From NCBI GenBank assembly GCA_949752795.1, contig OX457061.1:43432338-43496337 (forward strand): DNA of 64,000 nucleotides, given 5' to 3'. The notes under the pieces were generated by a model that was given only the letters and a program-made list of their open reading frames with translations, searched no databases and had not been told where the DNA came from. This DNA is from Hyperoodon ampullatus (lineage: Eukaryota; Chordata; Mammalia; Artiodactyla; Ziphiidae). Of this stretch, positions 53,901 to 64,000 are shown piece after piece; the first letter of the stretch is position 1; every line of letters starts with the position of its first letter. The position numbers and the translations under genes were made by a program.

Positions 53901-54738
53901 TTTTTGATCCACCTCCTAGAGTAATGGAAATAAAAACAAAAATAAATAAATGGGACCTAATGAAACTTCAAAGCTTTTGCACAGCAAAGGAAACCATAAA
54001 CAAGATGAAAAGACAACACTCATAATGGGAGAATATATTTGCAAATGAATCAGCAGACAAAGAATTAATCTCCAAAATATATAAACAGCTCATGCAGCTC
54101 AATATTAAAAAAGCAAACAACCCAATCTAAAAATGGGCAGAAGACCTAGATAGACATTTCTCCAAAGAAGACATATGGATGGCCAAGAAGCACATGAAAA
54201 GCTGCTCAACATCACTAATTATTAGAGAAATGCAAATGAAAACTACAATGAGGTATCACCTCACACCAGTTAGAATGGGCATCATCAGAAAATCTACAAA
54301 CAACAAATGATGGAGAGGGTATGGAGAAAAGGGAACCCTCTTGCACTGTTTGTGGGAATGTAAATTGATACAGCCACTATGGAGAACAGTATGGAGGTTC
54401 CTTGAAAAACTAAAACTAGAACTACCGTATGACCCAGCAATCCCACTCCTGGGCATATACCCAGAGAAAACCATAATTCAAAAAGACACATGCACCCCAA
54501 TGTTCATTGCAGCACTATTTACAATAGCCAGGTCATGGAAGCAACCTAAATGCCCATCGATAGATGAATGGATAAAGATGTGGTACATATATACAATGGA
54601 ATATTACTCAGCCATAAAAGGAATGCAATTGGGTCATTTGTAGAGATGTGGATGGATCTAGAGACTGTCATAGAGAGTGAAGTAAGTCAGAAAGAGAAAA
54701 ACAAATATCATATATTAATGCATATATGTGAAACCTAG
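50928..54738 (+). pseudogene. L1 ORF2 (endonuclease-reverse transcriptase), broken
   Basis: ATG at 50928. The N-terminal endonuclease shows LNVNGLN, QETH (near 51050), GDFN (near 51360) and a downstream SDH. The reverse transcriptase has the catalytic FADD at 53020-53031, with AFDKIQ upstream. The C-terminal part runs to 54738. Breaks: TAA at 51024; a frameshift at about 51570; TAA near 52310; another shift at about 52350-52530; stops between 53080 and 53250; TAA at 54023 and one near 54128; a shift near 54620. So it has about eight lesions and is a dead copy. Confidence 0.93.
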
Positions 54739-55171
54739 AAAAATGGTACAGATGAACTGGTTTGCAAGGCAGAAATAGAGACACAGATGTAGAGAACAAA
54801 CGTATGGACATCAAGGGGGGAAAGTGGCGGGGGGTGTGATGAATTGGGAGATTGGTATTGACATGTATACACTAATATATATAAAATGGATAACTAATAA
54901 GAACCTGCTGTATAAAAAAGTAAATAAAGTAAAATGCAAAAATTAAAAAGAAAAAAATGAATGCTTTGGGGATGGGGTTAAAGAATAGATGTAATTTCCC
55001 ATACCCACTACTGGGTCTAGAACAGATTAGGCAATCAATAGTATTTTATGAATAAATAATAACATAAACATGAAAAAATAGATGAGTAGTTGAACAAGAG
55101 ATGAGAATGGTGGGAAGGAGGGCATTTAAAGTGGGGGAAGAGAAAAAGCAAGGATGAAGAGGAGGAAAAGT

Positions 55172-55585
55172 CCAGATTATCATACCAAGTGTAGTTAGAT
55201 AGAGAAAGACAAATATCATATGATATCACTTATATGTGGAATCCAAAAAAATATGATACAAATGAACTTATTTACAAAATAGAAACAGACTCACAGGCGC
55301 AGAAAACAAACTTATGGTTACCAAAGGGGAATAGGGGTGTGGGGAGAGGGATAAATTAGGAGTTTGGGATTAACATATACACATTACTATATATAAAATA
55401 GATAAACAACAAGGACCTGCTGTACAGCACAGGGAACCATATTCAATATCCTGTAATAACCTATAATGGAAAAGAATCTGAAAAAGAATATGTATATGTA
55501 TATAACTGAATCACTTTGTTGTACACCTGAAACTCACACAACATTCTAAGTCAACTATACTTCAATAAACATTTTAAAAAAAGAA
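55172..55585 (+). mobile_element. L1 3' UTR fragment
   Basis: 5'-truncated L1, 3' part only: caaatatcatatgatatcac, acctgctgtacagcacaggg, ttcaatatcctgtaataacc, ttgttgtacacctgaaactc and an A-rich end (tttaaaaaaag). No clear target duplication. It lies 214 bp beyond the large L1, in the same orientation but of a different 3' subfamily. Confidence 0.88.
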
Positions 55586-58019
55586 ACTATGATTTATATT
55601 GTTTTTTCCTAAAGAGAAAAAGCAGGCAATACGCAGTAAAAGGAGGACAAGGTTGGACCACAGAGGGCCCTGAACACCTCACTAAGTAGTTTAAACAATC
55701 TCGGGCACTAGTAAGTATGGACTCAGACAAATGCTTCACTGCTATTTGCCTTCATGTCACCATCTTTAAATGAAGGAGTTTGGACTAAACAGCATTTCAG
55801 ATCTGCTCTAGCACACACACAGTTCCATAATAGGTGAGCCCGTAGCTTTGTTCTGTATGTAAATCTTATGTAGAAGACTTTTGAGCATGGAAGAAAAGTG
55901 ACGAGGACAAATTAGATTATTCTGGCAGTGATCAAACTGCAGGCAGAGAAGCCAGTTCTGATATAACTTAGACCTCGCTCTCACAGAGGCCTGTGCTGAG
56001 CAGAGAGTGGGCTCCAGCAGTCACTCATCCATATTTCCTCTCCAGCCCCTTGCCCATCGAATGCACACAGCTCAAGGTGACAGACTCCAGGGAAGCTGAG
56101 GTCAAGTCCGTGACCCTGAAGGGAACAGAGGATGTCACCAAGGACTAATCCTGATGTTTTCAGGGAAAGACAGAGAGCAAGGAGCAATAGAACAAGACCA
56201 AAATGGACAAATGAGAGAGGCAGGAGAAAGGGCCAGGGATGAGCATGAGGAGAGCAGAGGCAGACTTCTGGGGCAGAGGACACAGCACTGGGCCACTGAA
56301 AGAGGAAGTGGGCTTTCAGGGATTCCCAAGGGGCCCAGTAGGAACCTTTGGACTAAACCTTGCATTGGGTCTAGCGATGGACAAGATAAGACTCTTGCAA
56401 GGTGACTTTGCATTGCTGGAAGGGCACCAGGTACTTACTTGGATGCCCCATACAACATCCAACAGCAGCAAAGGACCCTTTCCTCTTAAACCAAATTTTA
56501 ATACCCTATGTTGAATGAGAACATGGCAGCTATGGAGGGAAAGGCAGGATTGGGCTTAATCTAACCTGAACATCACATTAGATAAAAGACTTGAGTTATT
56601 TGAAGTTAAAATTCCCAAAACTTCTTGTAGAAAACAGCCAGGGAGGGGGAAAGCCCCAGAAATCTTTCAAGCTGTTAGACTGAAGGGAACACCACACTTC
56701 AAAATACACATACGGCACATCCTTCGCTTTGACAGCCCCTAACAGACAAAATTATATCTGTTCTACACACTGGCATGTGGTAGAATTGGATTGATTTGCC
56801 CTGACAGCCCTCTCTGCTGGAACAATACTTGTCAGTCAGCCCCGGCAATGTTTGTATTTTCAAGAATAATTATGCAGAGTGATTGTACAAGATCCTGGCA
56901 GGTGGGCCAGGCAGGCTTAGCTGTCTACCTCTCCAACCCTGTGTCCCTGAGCCCGAGGATGGAAAACACCCCTTTAACGTCCTGCTTCCCCCCTCCCAAG
57001 CTGTGTGCATCAACCTCCATTTGAGAGCTCTATGCTGATGTCTGTTTTATCATTTGGGATCCTCCACTCCCATGCCCTCCAAACAGAAACCTTCCTTCCT
57101 TCAATAATTTCAACTGGTAGCCACTATTTTTTCCTAATTGACTTCTTCAAGTCAGCTGGCCTTAACCAACGTACATCTGAATGAATGTTCCATTGTGAAA
57201 GAAATGTTTTGTCTTTGGTGGAGATAATTCACATAACACACACAAACAAGTGTGCATTCAGGGGCTTTCCTAGCCTGTGTCTTAATTGTGAATAGTTTAT
57301 CCCAGCATAAATATATTGAGTCTCTTTTCTGTGTACACACTCTAGTGAGGGTAAGAGAAATGCAGATATAATGAAAATGGGATCAGAATGCAATAAACGG
57401 TAATGAGAGGGGCCAGCCAAGTGGTCTGTAAGTGGGGCCATTCAGGAAAGGCTCTGTGGAGTCATTGAGCCAATTCTAGAAAAGCAAGTTAGAGTCTTTA
57501 TGAAGACAGCTCTGAACACAAGAGAATGGGGCATAGTGCTTAGCCTAAGAAGCAGTGGGGAGCCAGTGGGCACTTCATGAGGTCCGGAGTTCTGTGCCAG
57601 CTTCCCAGGCTGCCTCACATGGCTGTAGACTCTGCCCCAATTCCACAGAAAGGCAATGCTCAGTAGAGCTCACAACCAATGATATGTGGTGAATGAAAGA
57701 GACAGGATCACAGACAAGATTTTTGGTTGCATCCCAAGAGTTTTCCATCTCTGGATGGCTTTCTGTCCAATTGATATGTCAAGCAGAGTACTATGCTATT
57801 TCCTCTTCAGTATGATTATTTGAGAACTCATATTTTCAAAGGTAGGACTAATGTTTGTTTTCCTGAAAGGATTTTGCAATACTTTCAGCATCTTTCAATT
57901 CAACATACCTTTTTTTTTTTCCCTTTTCATTTCACCATTTAAGCACTTATGTGTAAAGAATTGTGTTTGATGCTGTGGAAGGTTCAAGGGTGAATAAGGG
58001 CAACAGGAAGCCAGTGTTC

Positions 58020-58250
58020 ATTAATTGCACATCTGCTGTGTAAGAGGTATCATGTCAAGCATTGTACATACAATCTTTTATTCAGACATCCTTCTGCACC
58101 TAAGAAGAGACATCACTGACTCCATTTGGGGAATGGAATAAGTAAGTCTTGGAGATGTTAAGTAATTTGCCCAAAGCCACACAGCTGGAAAGTGGCCAAG
58201 GCAAGCTAGAACTGGCTTCAAAACCAAGCAGTCTCTCACAGTAGAACACA
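58020..58250 (-). mobile_element. MIR SINE
   Basis: Antisense MIR over most of its length: aattgcacatctgctgtgta, catgtcaagcattgtacata, gttaagtaatttgcccaaag, ccacacagctggaaagtggc. Confidence 0.8.
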
Positions 58251-58739
58251 AATCTTTCCCCTAAAGGAACTGTAGTCTAATAGGGAGATGAGACACAAAG
58301 TACACAAATAACAGTTGTAAAAAGCAGAATGTAAAACCCACCATGACAGATGTTAGAAATACAGGGTTGAGGGTGTTCAGAAGAAAAAAATTCTTTGAAT
58401 ACAGGGTTTGGGGTTGGAGGGTGTGCCATTTGAATTTTCCCTTGTAAGTTGAGCAGGGCTTGAAATGTTGGTTGGAAAAGAAGGGCATTGTTGAATGTAA
58501 TGAATTAAGACATTTTCAAATTGTCAAGATGTCACTGACTTGATCATGTACTGGACCTTCATGTTAAGACATACCTGCATTAAAGTCCAAAATCTGAAAC
58601 CTATTTAGGTTGAATCAAATGAAATTTCCATTTGTGCAGGCCCAAATGAGACAAATATCAGCTATTTCATGTGGCTTAACATTAGGTTGTATCTTTATAA
58701 ACAGAAACTCTGAATGTTAGAAAATACATATCTTTTAAT

Positions 58740-60060
58740 GTTCAAAAAAACATAAAGGAAAGCAATACATGCACATGGTAACAAACCAAGAGCCTTAAGA
58801 CAGAAAGAAGTTGTACCCTTCCATATTCATCCCTGTCCTTGGTCCTACTCTCCTGGGCAACCAATACAATACAATTTAGATTTTGGTTTTCAAGTAGTGA
58901 GCTCCATAACTCTAATTAATATGGTATACCTCTTGTTCCTGTTTTCCCAATTTGAGACACTTATTGATTCTCCACTCTATAAGAGGAGGATTTTGCTTGC
59001 ATTGTCTCTCACCTCCACCCAATAATTGGGTGCTGTATTAGTTTTTAGTTCTTCCACTGACTATCTATTATACTATACCTCTATTTCAGCCAGTATCCTG
59101 ACACACTTCTGTATATGATGAGCATATTAGCACCCCTATCTTCCCTCTACCCCACTCACATATTGAGGTATATTCTTTGAGCTTGACCTTTACTACAACT
59201 GTGTCAATATTATTGTTATATACATTCCATTCCCAATATGATATAATTAAGTGTCTTATGCTTCTAAAAATTGAACAGCAATAAACAGAATTTATGTTAA
59301 TATGACCAGCTTAATACTGTATACTACAAGGCTAAGTGGGTGCCAGGACTGCATTCACTTTTCATGCCTAATGTCATGCAGAGAACTTCTGAGCCACTTG
59401 AAGGAGGATGTTTATAGCATCAAGATCAAAAGACTTCTCTCTCTTAAGCATCAAGATTGTTACAGCATCAAATTCAGGCAGACAGATGTTTTATTTCTCC
59501 TGCTGGCACTCAGTGGACCTCTCAATTTGAGGTCCACAGTGCTTCTTCAGCACTGAGAAATCATCTTTGTTTTTTTCTTTGATAATTTTCTCCCTGCCAT
59601 TTTTCTCAATTCTCATCATTATCTGGAAATCTTAATAATCATATGTCGCCTCTCATGATACAATTGAATTGTATGAATTCTCTCTCATGAATTAGTTATC
59701 TATTTCTCTTCTTCTCCAGCACTATTTCTGCTTTTTTGCTCTTTATTTTGGAAAACTTTCTTGCTTATCTTTCAGACCTGTGATTGAAACTTTTACTTCC
59801 ACCACCATATATTTAATTTTTATGAGTTCCTTATCTTATAGTTCCTTTTTCCTAGCTATTTAACTTTGATTTATGTGCATAAAATCTCAAATCAGAGAAC
59901 ACTTCTTTCTTTTAATTTTCTTACACTCCTAAAAAATTTCTTTTCCCTCCAAGTCACTTTTTCTCTTTGTAGCTTCTCTTTCAGGTGCTTATTGTCCTCA
60001 CATGTAGAGTGGATCTTGAATTCTATTTATATTGAAGAAAGAAAGACTGGATAGCTAATA
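58740..60060. other. AT-rich interval, origin not identified (possibly very old LINE)
   Basis: Contains pieces such as gtacccttccatattcatcc and ctcctgggcaaccaatacaa near 58815-58875, and T-rich sequence to 60060, that look like decayed antisense L1-class DNA. I cannot align it with confidence. No gene is seen. Confidence 0.3.
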
Positions 60061-61563
60061 AGGGTTTCCTGGGTTCTTATGTCAGTATTTCTGGTCTCAG
60101 ATGGGAAGTTTGGTTAGGAATTGGGTCATTGGTAGAACACATAGATAGGAAGGGCTTTCTTTAGGATGAATAGACAGAGAATGGACCATTCACCTGGAGT
60201 ATAAACATGCCAGAGTAAAGAGAACTCTGTTCTCCCATACCCATACTAATATTAGCCTCATCCTCTAGGACAATCTGGCAATTTCTGCACAGAAGTGTTT
60301 TAGATTTTTTTTTTTTTGGTATGAAGATAAATAATGGGCTATCTGCTTCTCTGCCCAGTTGGAGGTGGGGGTGCATACCACTCATGCAGTGCCTCCCTTA
60401 TTTTAAGCCCTTTCCCGCTGCTTCCTTCTGTTGAAACTGCTGCATCCACATGATGGCCCCAAGCCTACAACCATTCCAGGTTCCAACAAACAGGTCACTC
60501 TTGCCTCCATTGCATACCCCCATAGCATATTCCGAGCTGAAGATTCTTCCACTATGTTTCATGTATCAACATGGCAACCAGGCACCATCTCTTTTCCAGA
60601 AATCTACTGAAAAATCTTAGTCATTAAAGCCTCAGCCTCTGCTTCACTGTTATGAATAAGAGGCAACAGATATGTTCTGCTCAGCAATCTGGATGGAATG
60701 TCTTCAATACCTTACTAGGGAAGTGTTCCTTGGAGTCTCCACACAGATGGAATGTTCTCCAAGAGCTCAACCAGATTGCCTGAGGACTTTGAACAACCTA
60801 TTCATTTCACAAATGAGAACAACAAGGCACAGTAAAAGTGCTAATTTCCCAGAGCTGAGCCAGGACCTACCATTTGCTTGCCCTCAAATCCAGTGCCATT
60901 TTCATTATACACTGATATTTCTCATTAAGATATTTATCAACCAAACACAACACATAGTTCAAACGTGTAAGAGGAGGGGAAGGCAGGGAAGATAAAGGCT
61001 GTATGAAGTCAGCAGAATATTGCTATAGCCTGTCCTCAGAAGTCACATCACCCTTCCTCTGCAGCTACCAGATTTATCTCTTTTGTCCTCTGCCTATTCA
61101 CACGCTCCATCTTCGATGAGCTGCAAAACCTTGGGTGTGAACTCACGTCAAGAAGCATGATGTTGAAGGCAGTTTATGAGCTGAGGGCAGATTTATAATG
61201 TGAGACTTGTGGTGCTTGGGTTTCCTTCCTTTCTGTCTTGGGATAAGGATGTGTTTTTTGTGATTCTGTCAACTGGAACACTTCCAAACTCGGTTTTTGG
61301 AGAACAGTTATAAAAAGTGCACAGTTATGCTATGGTACCTAATCACACTGCTTTAGAGAGGAAAGGGCCATTCCTATCCATTGGGCTTGGGGTACTGTTG
61401 GGGATCCTGTAGAGGGTCAGACAAATCTGGCTCCTGCTATGGTTCCCCAAGTTTTATAATGAAGTCCCTTCTAGAAATTGCCTTCTCCTGAGAGAGTTTC
61501 AATGCAACTATTACAAAGGGAACTACTTATATTGGGTGATTAAAAATTATGTTGTTATATGTT

Positions 61564-61594
61564 AATGTTATAACATTGTAACATTATAATGTTA
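61564..61594. repeat. Two adjacent perfect AT palindromes
   Basis: AATGTTATAACATT at 61564-61577 and TAACATTATAATGTTA at 61579-61594 are each perfectly self-complementary. They lie in an AT-rich stretch (61545-61632) where gttatatgtta recurs four times. Confidence 0.9.
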
Positions 61595-61694
61595 TATGTT
61601 GTTATATGTTAATTATGGTGTTATATGTTACAGCTGGGATTAGTTTAGTCTAAAGTATTAAAATGGCATCAAATATTCAGAGTAGAATATATCA

Positions 61695-62710
61695 AATTCA
61701 TTCGAGAAAACAATGGGACCAAGAAGGAATTAATTTCTAAAATACGCAAACAGCTCATACAGCTCAATGTCAAAAAAAAAAACCTAATAAAAAATGGGCA
61801 GAAGACCTAAAATGACATTTCTCCAAAGGAGACATACAGATGGCCAACAGGCACATGAAAAGATGCTCAACACCATTAATTATTAGAGAAATGCAAATCA
61901 AAACCACAATGAGGTATCACCTCACACCAGTCAGAATGGCCATCATCAAAAAAATCTACAAATAATAAATTCTGGTGAGGGTGTGGAGAAAAGGGAACCC
62001 TCCCACACTGTTGATGGGAATGTAAATTGGTGGAGCCACTATGGAAAACAGCAGGAAGTTTCTTTAAAAAACTAAAAACAGAGTTACCACATGATCCAGC
62101 AATCCCACTCCTGGGCATGTATCTGGAAAAGAGGAAAGCTCTAACTCAGAAAGGTACACACACCTCATTGTTCATAGCAGCACTACTTACAATAGCCAAG
62201 ACATGGAAGATGAATGGGTAAAGATGTGGTATATAGACACAATGGAATAGTACTCAGCCATAAAAAAAGAATGAAATAATGCCATTTGAAGCAATCTGGA
62301 TGGACCTAGAGATTATCATACTAAGTGAAGTCAGTCAGACTGAGAAAGAAAAGTATCATATGATACCACTTACATGTGGAATCTAAAAGAAAATGATAAA
62401 AATGAACATATTTACAAAACAGAAACAAACTCACAGAGAACAAACTTATGGTTACCAAGGGGGAAAGGGGCGGGAGATAAATTGGGAGTTTGGGATTAAC
62501 AGATACATGCTATGATATATAAAATAGGTAAACAATAAGGGCCTACTGTACAGCAGAGGGAACTATACTCAATATCTTACAATAATACCTATAATGGAAA
62601 AGAATCTGAAAAAGAATATATATATGTATATAACTGAATCACTTTGCTGTACACCTGAAACTAACACAACATTGTAAATCAGCTATATTTCAATTAAAAA
62701 AATAAGTAAG
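61695..62710 (+). mobile_element. 5'-truncated L1: ORF2 end plus 3' UTR
   Basis: Starts within ORF2 near aaggaattaatttctaaaat. A short open frame at 62027-62221 retains ORF2 C-terminal sequence including [15 protein letters not shown]. The 3' UTR runs through ttgctgtacacctgaaacta to an A-rich end at about 62710. Other frames are broken. The target duplication is not clear. Confidence 0.92.
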
Positions 62711-62717
62711 AAAAATA

Positions 62718-62797
62718 TTGGATTGGCCAAAAAGTTGGTTTGGGTTTTTCCATTCCATCTTAGGGAAAAACCCAAATGAACTTTTGGGTCAACCCAA
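62718..62797. mobile_element. Short palindromic mariner-like element (MITE)
   Basis: 80 bp between TA dinucleotides (62716-62717, 62798-62799), the Tc1/mariner target. Left end ttggattggccaaaaagttg and the right end, read in reverse, ttgggttgacccaaaagttc pair along about 35 bp per arm, so the element is almost all terminal inverted repeat. It has no coding capacity. It inserted just past the A-rich end of the preceding L1. Confidence 0.9.
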
Positions 62798-63369
62798 TAC
62801 AATAAAAAGAATAAGCCAGTGTTAAATCATGTGGTATGCTGAAGTTGAGGCAATAATCAGCTGATGACAATTTGTCTCTATGGGTGTGGCTAAACAATGT
62901 CCAGCCCTGCCTTGTAAGCCCACCTGGGGCCTGAGTGGACAAGCCTCCAGAGAGAACCTGATTCCTCAGGAGGGTTGATATCTGCATGGGGTTGAACTGA
63001 TAGTTAGGACCTAACATGGGACTCAGGTCACTTATCTGATCCAGGCTCCTCCACCTTAAAATACCTGAGTGAACCAAAAGTATTTGGAAGGAACATTAAA
63101 ATGTTCTTAAATTTTGTCCCCCACCCCTTATGAATTTGCACATGATTATAATGAACTGAACAGGAGTGAGATCAGTACAAGCCCAGATGAAAACACTATA
63201 ACCATGCAAGAACCAATGAAGGCCCAGGAGGAAAATGTCCATTGAGGAAGAAAAGTGAAAAACGAGGAGGAAAGTGTCCCACAGGCAGGGCCCAGGGTGA
63301 TGATCGGGGAAGCAGTGAGTGAAAATGACCACAATTTGCAGGCAGGGATTAAGAGGCAGAAAGGAAGTC

Positions 63370-63555
63370 TCAGTCCAATTGTTGCTAATAACTAACTACA
63401 TAAGTCACAGCAATTCACTTAATGTATCTGTTGATTCCTCTCCTCTCACTGTAAAATGGGAATAGAAATACCTGACCCCTGCATCCTAGAGAGAACAAAA
63501 TGGTATTCTAAATAAAAAGCACTCTGAAAAGTAAAATGTACTATAAATGTTACAT
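63370..63555 (+). mobile_element. MIR SINE fragment
   Basis: Sense MIR: aagtcacagcaattcactta, ctctcactgtaaaatgggaa, tagaaatacctgacccctgc, then aaaagcactctgaaaagtaa. Confidence 0.7.
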
Positions 63556-63674
63556 GATGTGACCACTTCTATAGAGCAATTTGGTGCTCAAGATTATACA
63601 GTGCCTTACAGGTACATTTTATTGGTTCAATTTAACATTAAATATTATAGACAAACTACAATACTAATGAGGCC

Positions 63675-63880
63675 TTCTGCTCTCGGAACACTTTAAAGCT
63701 TATATATTATTTTATTTGAGCATGAAAATAGCTCTGTAAAATGGGCTATGAACATTTCCCAAGTTCCATTTCACAGTTGAGGAAGCAGAGGCTCAGAGAG
63801 GCTGAGGGGCTCATCCAAGGTTGCACAGCTGGACAGTTATAGAACTAGACACCAAGCTTGGCCTTTTGATTCCAAGTTCA
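63675..63880 (-). mobile_element. MIR SINE
   Basis: Antisense MIR: ccatttcacagttgaggaag, cagaggctcagagaggctga, tccaaggttgcacagctgga. Confidence 0.85.
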
Positions 63881-64000
63881 ATATTCTTTACACCAAAGTG
63901 GCATAGTAGGGATTCTGGAGATTAAGAATGACAAAAGTAAAAAAATTCAATCTGGAGATAAGACTTGTAGATACGATGCTAAGATCAATGCAAGATACTA

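Larger units (their letters stand above)
49098..54958 (+). mobile_element. Near-full-length cetartiodactyl L1, 5.86 kb, inactive
   Basis: The 5' end at 49098 (cactctctcttgcgagagca) and the A-rich 3' end at about 54958 lie between 12-bp target duplications GAATGCTTTGGG (49086-49097 and 54959-54970). The layout is 5' UTR of about 860 bp, ORF1, a short spacer, ORF2, 3' UTR and A-rich tail. Both ORFs carry stops or frameshifts, listed separately, so the copy cannot move. It is antisense to NTRK2. Confidence 0.96.

Noticed and set aside
56280..56310. Acceptor-like site (cctctttcag on the minus strand) followed by an open frame
   Set aside because: The downstream sequence does not fit any TrkB tail and breaks the expected split codon.

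Overview
The window is mammalian nuclear DNA, almost certainly from a cetacean. The main evidence is a set of tRNA-derived SINEs of the CHR type, whose 5' end reads gggcttccctggtggcgcag. They lie beside MIR, L2, MLT1, hAT and L1 copies typical of a placental mammal. There is no bacterial, organellar or viral gene layout.

The only host gene I can support is NTRK2 (TrkB, the BDNF/NT-4 receptor tyrosine kinase), on the minus strand. Three consecutive coding exons are present, in transcription order: 42120-41990 (131 bp; glycine-rich loop and the VAVK lysine), 28359-28187 (173 bp; helix C, hinge) and 22011-21777 (235 bp; HRD catalytic loop, DFG, activation-loop YSTDYY). Phases join exactly (2/0, 0/2, 2/0), every junction has AG/GT, and the three exons give an uninterrupted kinase segment of about 180 residues. 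The exon coding for the juxtamembrane segment lies above position 64000. The exon(s) for the rest of the C-lobe lie below position 1. I did not find the alternative T1 or Shc terminal exons.

The rest is intron filled with repeats. 1-21776: MLT1 LTRs, a retroviral solo LTR, L2 and MIR fragments, four CHR SINEs and two old L1 pieces. 22012-28186: one short SINE, MIR and L2 pieces and a (CA)n tract. 28360-41989: an L1 fragment truncated at both ends, an L2/LTR/SINE nest, a hAT element, two young CHR SINEs and a 290-bp polypurine tract. 42121-64000: a polypyrimidine tract, an L1M fragment, a 5.86-kb L1 with both ORFs broken, two L1 3' ends and a short palindromic mariner-like element.

No new multi-gene system is visible. 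The most unusual items are: an interleaved inverted repeat (order A-B-A'-B') at 34206-34259; complementary purine and pyrimidine tracts either side of the ATP-loop exon; an MLT1 LTR ending 59 bp from the donor of the catalytic-loop exon; and an L1 copy with a target-site duplication but no 3' end or A-tail.
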